Below, piece by piece: positions 45,716-58,429 of a DNA stretch of 64,000 bases (position 1 is its first letter; every line of letters begins with the position of its first letter). The DNA lies in assembly GCA_030549335.1 (NCBI GenBank), contig CM060187.1, positions 4,340,001-4,404,000 of the forward strand, read 5' to 3'. A program made the position numbers and the translations under genes. The notes under the pieces are model-generated. The model was not told where the DNA came from and searched no databases. It worked only from the letters and a program-made list of their open reading frames with translations. The DNA is from Pontederia crassipes. Its lineage: Eukaryota > Streptophyta > Magnoliopsida > Commelinales > Pontederiaceae.

Positions 45716-46390
45716 GGGGAATTTTCTTTGCCGGTTTGAGTTTGAAATCATTTGGAGTATCAAATTGGCAAAAATTCGATTGAATCGAATGGAACCAGTG
45801 AATCCACGAAACAACCCAGAATCAGTTCAATGTAGTTTTCTTTTACAAAAATCAATTTGATATGGAAAGAAATTAAAGAAATGGAATATTAATTTCAAAA
45901 AAAATATAATTAAGGAAAGAAATAATTAGAGGTTAAAAAAAAAATAGAAAGGAGAATAAATATAGGAATATAATTAATAAGAAAAAGGAATGATTAGGGG
46001 AGAAAATTTTGAATTATGTGAGTTCAATAAGAAGAGTAAGTGAAAATAAATGAAAGAAACAAAATTTTAAAAGTGAGTTATATTTTATATAATATTACAA
46101 AATATTATATAAAAAATATAAAAATATAATAATGTACTAACATATAATTTTGAATAATTTACATTTATAGAATATAATAAATAATAGTTTTATATTAATT
46201 TATTACTCGTAATAGTAGTATGATATATTATATATTAGTTGTGATATATATATATTTAAAATTAATATAAATATATTAATTTAATAAAATTTGATTTAAT
46301 CTTGTCGAACTCGATTGAACTCTTCCAACTATGACCTAATAACAAATTCGGTCTTGGACCTATTTTGAAAATATTGGTTAAAATAACTAA
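45716..46390 (-). mobile_element. AT-rich MITE copy C, inverted
   Basis: Read on the minus strand it follows copies A and B: GATTAAATCAAATTTTATTAAAT, a long AT-rich middle, then a purine/pyrimidine-rich tail. Outer edges near 46375 (CAATATTTTCAAAATAGG on the minus strand) and 45716 resemble the ends of copy A. It is more diverged than the other two copies. It lies about 0.5 kb downstream of the WRKY stop codon. Confidence 0.45.
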
Positions 46391-46394
46391 AACT

Positions 46395-48568
46395 CTCGAT
46401 GCACCATTAATCAACCACTCGATAGAGTGGACATCCGAAAGTGCAACAGACAAATGAAAGAAGATCGATTTCGATTTTCTCTTCTAGTGAATGTCCTTTA
46501 AAGCCTAATTCACTCTCTTTTTCTTCTTTCTTCTTCACCCTCTCATTTTCTTCTTTGTGACATTTTTTTTTGCTTGCCCTTTGTTGTCTCAGCCAGAGGA
46601 CATTAGGGAAAATTCTGCATGTGTTGAGGCCGGAGGACGAAGAGCAAGGGGCTAGGACTTGAATCAGGGATGAAAGAATCAGAAAATCGTCTAAAATGCG
46701 TGTTTTTGGGATCTAAAGCATATGGCAATTTTTTAGAAGAATATGCATATTTTAAGTTTCATATTATGGTTAAGATCCATGCTAGATGGGGTAAAACTCA
46801 TGCCTTATTTGCTTGTTAAATATGTTGGGTTCCCTTTTGAGTGTTTTTTATATCATGATTTTGTGATCAGATAGATCCACGCTCACATGATTATTAGGCC
46901 AATTTTGAGCATATTTTTTACCATGAAACGATTATGGAAATTATAGATAAATATCTTATGTAAGATGATTAGAAGGATTATTATGAAAGTTGCCTATAGT
47001 TTATTGAGAATGAGATAGTTTTCTTATGAATGTATATGTTGGTTTATATATGATTAAGATCTATCCTCTGAATCATGTCATATGTTTGGAATAAGTTTGT
47101 ATATGCCTAGATACATTGTTTGTGTGGAAATTTATTAAAAGCCTAAGGGTTTCGATGACTTGTGATTCTACTAATTGAAATGAACAATCGGTTCCCACAT
47201 CAAGCGTCCTCTTTCTCATTCGTAGAAGATAGTGACTAACAGATCCGATGTCGGACACCTAAAGTCATGAATTGAACTAACTTTGATGAACCGCACAATC
47301 GATCAGAATTTTGGACGTTCAAAACTCTTAGCCGAGTATTCATAGTTTCGATTCAAGCGATATCAGACGACCGTCCGATCTACTGGACATCCAAAATTGA
47401 GCCCGATCCTTGAACAATCTACCAATGAGTATGGAATGGACGTTCACCCTACCCAACAGTCGACCGATGAAATCATGACAAATCAGGAGTTTGTCCCACA
47501 CAAAGAACGATTGACGAATCCGATAAATCGGTGTTCGCTTTACCCAATGAACGACTAATGAATCATACCAAAATGGGCGACTGCTCGACTCAACAAGCAT
47601 TCAACTTAGGGACAGAGTATGCACATGATCCTAAGTAACAATTATGATTTAATTAATTTCTGTTCACCTGATTGTGCTTACTTCCATAATCCCTCGTAAA
47701 GATCTAGAGTCGCCTTTGCTCCATAAAGTGTTGATTGATTCACATGATCAAAAGATAGGTTGAAAGTTAATGAAGATAAACTATGAAATCGAGGGTTACC
47801 ATTGGCCACCTAGATGGGAGATTATTAGGCTTACATGGGGCACTCCCTCGTGGAGGTTATTAGCCTTGTGTGAGACACTCCACCTTCTTTAAAGATGTTA
47901 TCAACATTGTGTGAGGTCATCCTCCCCATTTATGGGACATTACCATGGCATTGATCTTTCGTTGACCCATCATGGTATAGATAGCTGATACGTAAAATGA
48001 TGTAGCAAAATAAAATCGTTAGCAAATGCATTAGTCGCTCAAGTAATATAGTAATAGGAGTAAAAAGTGTCGAACCCACGAGGAATATTATTAATTCAAT
48101 ATGTAATTTTATAAATTAATAAGAGGAAAAACATGGGGTGGGGGGGGGGGGGGGTTCATCCCCTATGTTGATCCTTGTAGGTACTTCATTTACCTGTGTG
48201 ATACGATTGATGTGTGTGTGGTGACTTCTGCTTAGATGGCATATACACATGGTTATCATAGAGTTTGTCTAGTTTTTATGTTATGGAGTATGTATGAGAC
48301 TAATGTATCAGTTTGTATCATGACTTGGACTTTTATAAGCCTAGTTGGTTGTTGATGTTGGACGATGTGATGTACTTTTCTATTTCTATTTATCATATTA
48401 GCGCATCCATTTATGTTTATTTTTGTAATCTTTTATTTTTATAAGTCTTCCAATTATGCGTCACCCTCATTGACCAATTGGTCAATAGAAGGGTGAAGAC
48501 GTATTGAAGAATCATATCGCTCCAAGATGTTATTTTGCCATGTGACGGGATTGAATTTTGGGATATCA
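46395..48568 (+). other. Probable 5' LTR region of a Ty3-type element
   Basis: The stretch ends GGGATATCACA directly before a primer-binding site and Ty3 gag, so at least its right part should be LTR. Its start was not found and no matching 3' LTR lies in the window. A separate repeat-like segment sits at about 47985-48155: GTCGCTCAAGTAATATAG, then TCGAACCCACGAGG, then a run of G near 48140-48154. Confidence 0.4.
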
Positions 48569-48573
48569 CATTT

Positions 48574-48587
48574 GTGATATTAGAGCC
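48574..48587 (+). other. Primer-binding-site-like sequence
   Basis: GTGATATTAGAGCC resembles the initiator tRNA-Met site (TGGTATCAGAGCC) found just inside many plant Ty3 5' LTRs. Confidence 0.5.
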
Positions 48588-48750
48588 AAACTTTAGGGCT
48601 CTCTTAGCACCTTATTTATAAATGTGTAAGTATTGGTATAAGTATGGTCCACGTGCGCGTAATAGAACACCAATCGTCGCTAACGTCTAGTAAGATATTT
48701 TGTCTTTTATGATTAAAATACTTTATTGAAATCTATGTTACATCTTATAG

Positions 48751-49400
48751 ATGGTGGCTGAGGTTGAGGTTGTGGACGCATACGTGAAGGTGGTTGAGGT
48801 ACAACGACCTCGGAGACAATGTTGGAGGGACTTGACCCAGCCACCTAGGATTCAGGTGGGGGAGGACCAGTAGCAAAATCTTCTTCCACTGTTCAAGTGG
48901 TAGGAGTTTCCTCCACCATCACAGCAATAGGAGTCCCATCCACCGTCATAGCAGCAAGAGCTTCCCCCTCCAATTTATCAGAATCCTGCTCTACCATCAG
49001 GACCCATGATAGGGAAGGACAATGTTCAGGCCTTCTTCAAGCTGCAATTGTCCAAGTTGGAAGGGGCAATAGATTTTGATAAAGTAGTGTGCTGGATCAA
49101 TTACATGAAGCACATGGTCAGGTTATTACAGTGTTATGAGGATCACAAAGTCCTTTATGCTTTCCACATGTTGAATGAGTCAACATGTATTAGTGGGAAA
49201 CTATGCAAGCCACAAAGTTTTAGAACCAAGAGGTGGTAACGTGGTCCAATTTTAAGGAGGCGTTTCAGACCCGCTACACATAAATGCCTTACAAGATTGA
49301 AGTTTGTGGCATTACATTAAAATGATCCATGGATGAGGAAAACATAGCTGCAATTTACTATATATGAATTAGCATAATGGATTGGGAACCATTTTCAATT
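48751..49400 (+). pseudogene. Ty3-type gag remnant
   Basis: The ATG at 48751 begins MVAEVEVVDAYVKVVEVQRP-like sequence. A Gln/Pro-rich stretch with frameshifts follows, then the conserved gag core pieces FFKLQLSKLEGAIDFDKVV (about 49030-49090) and YEDHKVLYAFHMLNEST. These match the Retrotrans_gag pattern 'F....P..F.G......W...M......C.....V..A...L...A..WW'. The later 'FKEAF...Y' region is frame-shifted near 49250-49280. No pol follows; the solo LTR at 49521 begins soon after. Gag would have been the particle protein. Confidence 0.6.
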
Positions 49401-49515
49401 TTTTTTCTTTATAATTTTTATGCTCTCAAAATTGAATGACCATGCGAAAAAGGCACTACAAAATATTACACTTTAATTCAATTGGTCAACAAATAAGACA
49501 TAAGACTACTAAATA

Positions 49516-52099
49516 AATATTGTAATATCCTGATTTTTCCAGCAAGGGTAATTTGGACTTTTTATCCAACCCCTCATGATTTCTCCCTATATAAGGCCTT
49601 TTTTCTCTTTCTTTTTCTCTTTAATCCACACCTTGGCAGTTAGGGCTTGAGGAAGAAGAAAGAGGAGATCAGGGAGAAGGAAGAAGAGGAAGAAAGATGA
49701 GGAAGATCTAAGAACAAGGTATGTAAAGGGGATCCAACTCCTCTCTTTCCTCTCAAAGTTTTATGGATTGGATTGAGAGTAATACGACACCTTGCTCCTA
49801 TTAGGGATTTGTTTGAGAAAATATTAGTTTTATTAGATTTGAGATTATTTTCTATTGATTCATGATTAGATCTAAATGTTAGGATTGCACGATTTAAATT
49901 GCATAATCTGCCTAAATTTGTGATTGTATTTGCAATAATTATTTGGATAGATTTTTTTATCCAAAAATCACAAATAATATATGGATGGAGATATCTCGAA
50001 GTCTAGTTTCCATAGAAATTGGTATCATATGATTTGAATATCTATACAAATAGTTATGATCCAAACATCGAACTGGTATCGTATTGTCTCGAGAATTCGT
50101 GACTGTTTTATAATAATTGTTTGGATAGGTTTTTATCATCCACATATTATAAATAATATGTGGATGGAAAGCCCTCGAAGTCTAGTTTCCAAAGAAATTG
50201 GTTTCATATTATTTGGAGTTGCATACAAATATTTATGATCCAAAACTCGGACTGGTGTCATTCTGTCTCGGGTAACAGCGAGATCAAATTGTAAAAACAT
50301 ATAGTAAATTGAAAATAATAAATTATGGTTTGAAATTTATTCCCAAGTTAAATGTTTGTGTTATAGTTTTATGAAAATTAGAATGAAAAGAACAAGTATA
50401 GGTTAAGTTATTAATATTTTATTGATTGCTGCCAGAATATTGTGCAGAGAATAAATTCTGGTAATTGTACGAATTTTTAGGAAAAAGTCCCAACTCTTGT
50501 TAATGAATGAAAATTGCATGTTTTAATGTATTTTATGATTCATAGATGCTAAGAGATCATATCTAAAATATTTATGATGTTTTAAACTATTTGTATTAAA
50601 ATTTTAATCTAAAAAATTGAGACTTTCGGTTGGAAGATCGAACTTTCAGGACATTGGCACGGCCGTGCTAGGTCCCGTAATGTCCGTGAGAGAAGGATGA
50701 AAGATGGAGTCAAATCTATCATTCTGTCACTCCCGTGACAATTGTTGTCATGACCATGACAGGACAGCACGATTATGACTCTATCGGTCACGATCGCGAT
50801 AGAGGGCGTAAGGAAACTGAGTTTCTATCACAGTCGCGACGAATCCTATCATGGCCGTGACAGTTAAAAAATCTAAGTTATATTATATTGATATTATTTT
50901 TAAGGTATTTACTATTATGTATTACTGACTGATGATTGTATATGAACCTAAATACACGAATTGCATGGACAGCTGTAACTAGGTTAAAATCTGAAGAGTG
51001 AGCGACGTAAATGTTTGTTGATTGCAAAGCATAATGAACCCGGTTGTGGATGATATATGGCCCTTTATCGGATAATTGTTTGGAATGATCGTTACACACA
51101 TCGACAACGGTGTGTGCATTTCGATGTCGCCCATGGGCGAGAGTCCAGAATGATTGTTACATGCATGGGCAATGGTGTGTGCATTCTGATGTCACCTTCG
51201 GGTGAGAGGGGAGCATTGTCTCCTAGACTTAGCTAGTCTATTGAGAGGGCAATGACATAAGTCCCAACTATCGAAAGATATAACGTTAATATGAAAGGGC
51301 CAATGATCGATCGAATGAAATGAAGTCCCATGAAAGTGGAAGTCCAAATGATTATAAAGCAACTCTGAGGAAAGTTATGAAATGATGTCCTACGAAAGTG
51401 GAAGTCCAAAGGGTTATAAAGCAACCCTGAGGAAAATGGAGGCAGCAGTTATGGTAAGTGTACTACACTTATATGCCTATGGATTGAATAAATGATTGAT
51501 ATGAATGCTCTATACTACATGTCTTCCATGCAATTACTTATGTGCATGATGATAGAATGATATTGATGTTTGACATGTAGATTATATGTTAAGACATGAC
51601 ATGCATATTGTTTACTTCCTTTATATAAAGATGATGATGCATATCATGTAGTATCTTGTATATGATCATACCATCACATGCATGGCCTTTACCTACTCTA
51701 ATCGAGGAAACTCCTGCATCCTAGATCCGTGCAGGTGCATAAAGCTATGGATGATGGCGGCTCAGCTCATGACGAATAAGATTGCACAATAGTTTAGGAT
51801 GTCGAGTCGTCATGTTTTAAAGTCTTTTGACTATGTTGTTAAAGAAATATTTTAATCACTATTAGTAATGATGTTTAAAGATGTTTTCAATTCTATAATC
51901 ATACTTTTGATGTTTCATGAAGTTTTTCGCATTTTTATTGAAAGAGTATTTTATTATATTTAATTAGTTTTATGCTTATGCTATAATAGATGAAAATTAT
52001 ATTTTTATTATGATTATGTGATGGTGAACGGGCTAACACAATCGAATGACCAAATTGCCAAGGACAATTTGAGGGTAAATTTTGGGGTGTTACAAATAT
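49516..52099. mobile_element. Solo LTR of a Ty3-type element
   Basis: Spans 49521-52094. It starts TGTAATATCCTGATTTTTCC and ends GGGGTGTTACA, the TGTAAYA...TRTTACA form common for large plant Ty3 LTRs. It is flanked by the 5-bp duplication AATAT (49516-49520, 52095-52099). There is no internal region, so a full element was reduced by LTR-LTR recombination. The box CTATATAAGG near 49590 is a likely LTR TATA box, followed by a GA-rich leader. Inside are a tandem duplication (about 49930-50285) and a palindrome-rich stretch (50650-50865). Confidence 0.85.
49930..50285 (+). repeat. Tandem duplication within the solo LTR
   Basis: Two copies of about 180 bp share TCGAAGTCTAGTTTCCA(T/A)AGAAATTGG and later ATGATCCAAA(A)C(A/T)CG(A/G)ACTGGT. 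They lie at about 49930-50105 and 50106-50285. Confidence 0.75.
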
Positions 52100-53436
52100 A
52101 AATCCATAAAAAGTGAAGAGAAAAGATCAAATAAATATGAAAGTTAAAGAGTTACTACATTATATTAAAGGGAAAACTCTATAATTATTAAATCAAAGTT
52201 CAAATTACAATATAAAGAAAAGGTAACTAGGTTTCTTAATTCATATGCTTTGACATCATTCGAGCAGCATCATTGTATACCGCTTGGAACACTCATCATT
52301 AACTTGCCTATGCAAGAATCAGGGGACCACTTTCCTAAGCTTTCGAAAAACATATGGGTAAAAAATAACAATGAAATAAAATTTCATATTAAATTAGCAT
52401 GTATAGAAATTAATTAAGTCACATACTTTATAGCATGAAGTACAATGTGATATACACTTTATTATCAATTTAATATTTAATGATAGTTCATCTATGATAA
52501 CTAGGATTATGGTGAATATATTATCGATGGCGTTAAAAATTCGATGTTCGATGAATCATCGATTAAAATAAATATCCGATGTTCGGTGAATGACTATAAT
52601 TTTTTATGAACATGATATTGATGCATGACTCTGGATTGATCAATGAAAGTTGCTTTTCAACTTCTTATAATTTCTTATGGTTAGAATAGCTCTCCACTTA
52701 ATAATAGGACACACTGTGCGAACAATACAATATCATGTCAATGATTAATTGTGGATCAAACCATGACAAATGCTCTCTTTTGAGAGAAGGATATTTCATT
52801 CACGTTAAAGGAATCACTTTTCGATAAACCGATAATAATGATGACTTCAGCTAAACGGATCCTCCTCTATTTTTCATCTTTACAGTTCAATTCAGATGTT
52901 TTAGAAATCATCAGGAGTATAAGGCACCTAATTCAGTAACACGATCAATGAGTGGTTCACAATGCAGTTACAATAGATGAAAAATAATTATAAAAGTTAT
53001 ACACAGTGCTTTTTTGGTCAACCTTCAGATGTTTGGACTTTTCTTATGGATCTTTGGACCAAAAGACCAGTAGTTAGATAGACATTCAAAATTTTCCTTC
53101 TTTTTAATTACAAAGATTGAACATCCGAACATGAGATCGTATCATCCTATCCTTTTTGAATAAATTATCTAGAAAATCATAGGATTTTAGCCCTTCTTTT
53201 GGGCTACTTAGTAGACTGTCTTAGGGGTCCAAAATTTATATTAAAATAAGACATATTCTCATCTTACTTAATAATTAACTAAATAATTATTTAATAACCC
53301 TTAGTGATAAATCAAAAGACTTAGTCATTGATAAATATGCTAATTTTTATAAATATCGGACACTACCTAGCATGTTGAATACAAAAAGGGAATAACTCAC
53401 CTACTAAAAATACCACTGATTAAACTAGGTCTAGGT

Positions 53437-53491
<55 letters not shown>

Positions 53492-53970
53492 CCCATATAT
53501 AAGGATGATAATGGAGAGAATGCATTTTAGACATTGTACAAATCAAATCCCTTCTCTTTGAATTTTATATTTTCTTCACTTTTTCTTACATGATTTTTTG
53601 GGTCCATCTAAGTTATGCGCGCGGTACAAAGTTCATGGTGCGGAACCTTTTTGATTTAGCCTATTCTTTCTGCTCATAGAAAATGGTTAGCCTCTTTTCC
53701 AGATTGGAGAATATGAATGAAGCTTCTTTAGGCTATCCATAATACGAATTAAAGTCCAGTTACTCTCTTTCATGTTGAACAGAACGTAAAAAAATTCCTT
53801 GACTTGAATGCAATCTGGATCCGTGTCGTATATGTTAAGGGAACATTAGTTTTGTTTTATTATTCAATGTGCATCTTGTAATTCATAGAAATTGGGGGTA
53901 ATATAGTTCTTATGTAGGGCCAACCTATCCAACTTTCAGGCATCAAGGGGTAAAATGTATATGCTGAGCG
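52100..53970. other. AT-rich intergenic stretch with (AT)n at 53436-53488
   Basis: No gene, LTR pair or TIR was recognised. A short repeat, ATCCGATGTTCG(A/G)TGAAT and variants, occurs near 52545-52595. An AT dinucleotide tract occupies 53436-53488. Confidence 0.4.
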
Positions 53971-53973
53971 CCT

Positions 53974-54805
53974 TTTGCTTCACATCGTGTGAATCACGAT
54001 CTAAGTTGTCCAAATCATATCGGATGACTCAGATCATAGTACACGAAATTTTAATTCATCTTGCGAAAATCTCGCGAGATTTTGACATTGCCAGTTCTAT
54101 CTCCCCCTTTCTCTCACACGATCTCTGCAACTCATCTATCCCCCTTTCTATTCGATTTTTGCGTTTCGTCCCCTTTTCTCTCCGATTGATGGTGAGGGCT
54201 GTGAGGGAGGCCACGGCGAGGGCGGTGAATTTTTGTAGCGCCGGCGATTGGCGGTGAGGGTGGCCTATCGGGAAGCCGCGGCATTGGCAATTGAGCGCAA
54301 GGGCTGTCGATTTGGAAGATGCGGTGCCGACGATTGAGTGTGAAGATGGCCATCCAGATCGCATGGTTGAGGTCACCGATGATCTCTCTCTCTCGGCCAT
54401 GATGATGATCTCTCTTTCTCTCTCGGACTCCGACGAGGCGGTCCCTCTGTTGATCTCCGGCAACTCGATCTGAGGTCGTCCTCCAACCAAGCGAGGGTGA
54501 GGAGGGAGCTCGGCTGGAAGTCGAAGCCCACAGTGATGGCGGCGAGGATGACGATGACATAGTTGGGGCGAGTGGTGTCGCGGATTAGGCGATGTCCTAT
54601 GAAATGACGACTGGCGAGAGTTGTTGGATCAGTGAGAGAGGGAGGGATCAGCGAGGAGAGCGAGAGGAGAGAGAGGGGAGTGTATATCATGAGATGAACG
54701 AGAGTCGTTGGATCAGACACTTTGATGACATTAAATTAGATCTCATCTGTATCATTTGATTTGATCTGGACGATTCAGATCGTGCTTCACACAGTGTGAA
54801 GCAAA
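53974..54805. mobile_element. TIR element with palindromic tips and gene-like core
   Basis: Inverted ends of about 70 bp: the left reads TTGCTTCACATCGTGTGAATCACGATCTAAG and the reverse complement of the right reads TTTGCTTCACACTGTGTGAAGCACGATCTGAA. Each tip is itself a palindrome: TTCACA-TCG-TGTGAA on the left and GCTTCACAC-A-GTGTGAAGC on the right. The core (54100-54700) is GC-richer, with overlapping Ser/Arg-rich open frames on both strands but no recognisable domain. There is no transposase. The structure suggests a Mutator-like non-autonomous element. No clear target duplication was found. Confidence 0.65.
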
Positions 54806-54809
54806 GGTA

Positions 54810-55435
54810 CATTGTAAATCACTTCATACAATGCAGCAATCATACAAGTCTCAAATGTAGATCAAAATAGTTCAACATGTCTCAAAACACAAGACAAAAT
54901 AGTGATGGCAAGACTAGCAAGTAACTCTAGTCATCAATCATTTCTTATATTAGACGACGAAGTGCTCGGTCCAGCATCATCTGTTGAATTGATCAAAAGT
55001 CGCTTGAGCATTTGTTCAAATGCTCCTCCTGGCTAATAGTAACTATCTATGAATGATCCAAATGCATTCTTCATGTGTGATCATCCATGACATCGCCAAC
55101 AACATCCTTAAAATGATCAATCGTACCATCCTACACAAATGATGAAAAGAACAAACCATTGCCATTTTGCCCAGCAGACGTGGCTGACCCAGTTGATGAG
55201 ACCGATGTACCCAATCCTCGAAGAGATCCTTCCCTAGTTGTTCCGCCTATTTCTTCTCATAGTTCCACATCGAGTGATGGTTGTGTATCCGGATTTTCAT
55301 CGTATTTCTCAATCACTTTAGAATTATAGTCTTCTTGAAGTAAGACAAGACTGAGTTACTAGGCAAATATTTTTTGAAAAATAAAATAAACTTTTATAGC
55401 TCACATACATAGACTTTATGATAGTAGTAAATGAC
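54810..55435. other. Stretch between TIR element and TNP1-like remnant
   Basis: Possibly the 3' part of the minus-strand CACTA gene; stop-filled, with no motif firmly recognised. Confidence 0.3.
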
Positions 55436-55439
55436 AATT

Positions 55440-56100
55440 TTTTTTTGTCTTTTTGCTCTTATGTGTCAACTCATAAACCTCTCTATAATTAATCAGACCT
55501 TCGTGTTTTGCCTCTTGTATTGAATGATTAATAAAGTTAGTGATATTTAATTTAATGTATAAGACTATAAAAATGTTGAATAAAGTTACCAAACAACGCT
55601 TATGATTTGAGAAAGAAATTGACCCTCCCGTGTGTAAAGCGGCTTTAGGCTTTGAAGGGACGATTGCTCTTTGCCGCCACTAACCTTTTTTTCCAATCCT
55701 CTAAACTCCTGCAAATAAAAAAGATAAAAAGTTAAAAAGTATGTATTGAATGAAGTTTTATGAACTTGTACCTTGAATCACAAAGTGAGTGCCAAACATC
55801 ACAATTTTATCTAGCAAGAGGTGAATTACGAGCTAACTCAATGTTATTATATTGCTTTACGTCTAAAATTGTACAATTGCCCACGTAGACAATTTTTGGT
55901 GACATGCATAAAAACTTTTCGTATGACTTCTTTAGTTAGCCCGGGGTCAAATTTATGATCCTCCTAAAATAAGAAAAAATATTGATTAGCTCTAAATATT
56001 TTTAAAATTTTACCAGAAAGTGATGAAACATTCGATCCTTGAGATCCCTCAAAACCTTGTGCCATGACGGTCCATTAGGTGGCAATCTCCCAATCACAAG
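55440..56100 (-). pseudogene. CACTA TNP1-like (plant transposase 24-type) remnant
   Basis: On the minus strand, intron-separated pieces occur in the family's order: WHSLCDSRYK (about 55770-55800), KSNRPFKA and, after a frameshift, ALHTGGSISFSNHKR (55600-55660), then REVYELTHKSKKTKK (55445-55495). The 'LCD', 'NR', 'hTgGS.sf' and 'TH.kk' landmarks are those of plant En/Spm TNP1-like proteins, which bind subterminal repeats during transposition. A TTTGCAG splice acceptor precedes the NRPFKA exon. Stops and shifts make it non-functional. The THKSKKT line recurs at 37.3 kb on the opposite strand, so the two regions are likely one family. Confidence 0.6.
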
Positions 56101-56104
56101 ATTG

Positions 56105-57775
56105 CTAATATATCAAACAATAATATCTAGTGTAAAAGTGGTATATATATATATTATCATACCACAAGTTTTCTTTAGTTTACAAGAGAAAACATCATCA
56201 TAAAACAAAATGGTATATATATTATACACCAGATAAATATCCATTCTATGCTATGAAATTTTCATTACAATGTACCTTCTGTAGAGAGATTCGGCATGGT
56301 GCTCACTGAACCCCACTAGTCACAGAGAGCCGTGGTACCAATCTGCTTTCAAGCGAACTGAGATCCCGAACTTCTCCATACATAGACGGGACCTGACCTT
56401 CAAGCAATCTTGTCCAATATACATATTCTTATGACTAGAGAGGAATATTGTACCAAATGTTGTTACGTGCAAGCTTTAAGACTTGACGCAAGTTTAATAC
56501 AATATGCCGGACGATCACTCTTTCGCCAACCAGACAATGTGTATAAGACCTCAAGCTCATCATGATGCTTTTATGCAAACTCATAAAGCAACCTAGAAAT
56601 TTATATAATTAAATGACTAAGTATATCTATGCATTCAACAACATTAAATATACAAGAGGTGGGTCTATACATATTCAGCATTTTGTTCGTAATGAAAATA
56701 GACCGAAAAAATCATTTACAACTAAGAGGGCTAAGAAACTTGGCAAAGAAAATGCACGCAGCGCAAGGGCGGAGGGAAGTGCCTGCACATGCCTGCATTT
56801 GCGGGCACTGAGATGTCCATGTGTATAGTATAGTTGTTTCTCAAAACTTTGCACAATCACTAACTTGTCCTGGTGGTGGTGGTGTTGAACAATTCTGAAT
56901 ACAAATTGGGTTCGATTCCCTCTTCTGACATATTTTAGTTCGACATATAAACGAATAAAAGTTCATGTGTCACAGTAATAAAATTAACTTCATATCTTCC
57001 ACCCAGGTAAAATATTTTTTATTATTATATATAATTATGTCATTATTAAAGTTGTATATCACTATTAAAAAGTTACTTAAAATGAAAACCTCAGTGCGCC
57101 AATTTTTTAAAAGAATAATCACATTGTTTATATTAAAACATAATTAATTTTTATTATAATTATCTAATATGAGATTGCTCGGTTATCATCAAAGTTTCTT
57201 ATGAGATATGACTTATTGAATACACATTATTTTTTTATTTTTTTAGCTTAATTAATTAATTAATTTAGTTATAAAATCTATATATATAGATAATTTGGAT
57301 TAGAGATTCTCATTATTTTTTGCATTTTGCTAAAATAAATGAATATAGAAGCATATAATAATATTTTGAAGGACATAAAATTTTTAAAAATATTTTATTA
57401 TCTAGTAATTAGTGAACCCACTGTGAATTTGTCCTGACTCCGCCACTGATGCAACATAATATTTTTGTTATTGTTTTGCCTGATCATTTTGGACCAATTA
57501 TAATAAGATTTCTTTAATTAAGAAAAAAGGGCAAAACAAGTGATCTTAATGTTTGAACCTAGACGAAAGGGAAACTTGAGGAATGTCCTGATGCAATATG
57601 CTTACAAAGGAGAGAAAGATTTGAAAAATCCTAAAGAATTATTCATCTTGCCAACATATCATGCAGTCATGCTGGAGAAGAATAGAGGAATACAAGCATA
57701 GAAAATGTACGATAGCGTGAAATTTCTCAAATAAAAGTACAAAAGTTACCAAAAAACACATGATAGGGTTGGAGG
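56105..57775. other. Intergenic stretch, possibly the rest of the CACTA element
   Basis: No motif was firmly recognised. Near 56865-56925 a GGTGGTGGTGG line is followed by GGGTTCGATTCC, a good Pol III B-box match with a poor A box, so a tRNA or SINE is not claimed. Confidence 0.3.
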
Positions 57776-57832
57776 AGAAGCACACGCACATGACTGTCGT
57801 TCCAAAGTTCGACGATCAATAATTTAGGGATC

Positions 57833-58380
57833 GATTAGTTACATATTTATTACAATATACCGACCAATATTAGTGACTATAATATTTGTAGTTGATGTGC
57901 TCACAACATTGTCACTATATTGTCAATTAAGTCTATGGATATGGTATACTAATCGTGTCCCAAATTTGTACCTATTAGTGATAAAAACTTAAGACATATT
58001 AGAGATCGATTAGTGTCATAATTCAAGGACAAATTATTTATAGATTTGTTATCATATATGGACTGATATTAGTGACCATAGTTTTAATAGTTAATGTGAT
58101 CAAGATGTTGTCATTGTATTATTAGTTAAGTTTGTGAAGATGGTGCACTAAACATGTCCCAAATATGTAGTAAATTTATAACTGTTAGCCACAAAACTTG
58201 AGATATATTAATGTCACAGTTTAGGGACAAATTATTCTTAGATTTATTAAAATATACCGACTGATATTAGTTACTATACTTTCTATAGTTAATATGGTCA
58301 CAATTTTGTCACTATATTATCAGTTAGGTTTGTAGACATTGTGCACTAAACGTGTCCCAAATCTGTCCTTAACTGTGACA
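57833..58380. repeat. Three tandem copies of a unit of about 170-200 bp
   Basis: Units at about 57833-58010, 58011-58210 and 58211-58380 share AATAT(A/G)-GACTGATATTAGT-type sequence, a TTGTCA(C/T)T(A/G)TATT line and CTAA(T/A)C(G/A)TGTCCCAAAT. They diverge by substitutions and small indels. They directly precede a CACTA terminus. Confidence 0.75.
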
Positions 58381-58429
58381 ATATTGTTACAGAATTTGGA
58401 GTCGCTAAAATCAGTAACTAATCGAATAA

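Noticed and set aside
54056-54720. Frames of 100-144 codons on both strands
   Set aside because: Same situation in the 54-kb TIR element. Gene capture is possible but not supported by any motif.
56865-56925. Possible tRNA gene
   Set aside because: It has a good B box (GGGTTCGATTCC), but no acceptor-stem pairing and no proper A box could be found.
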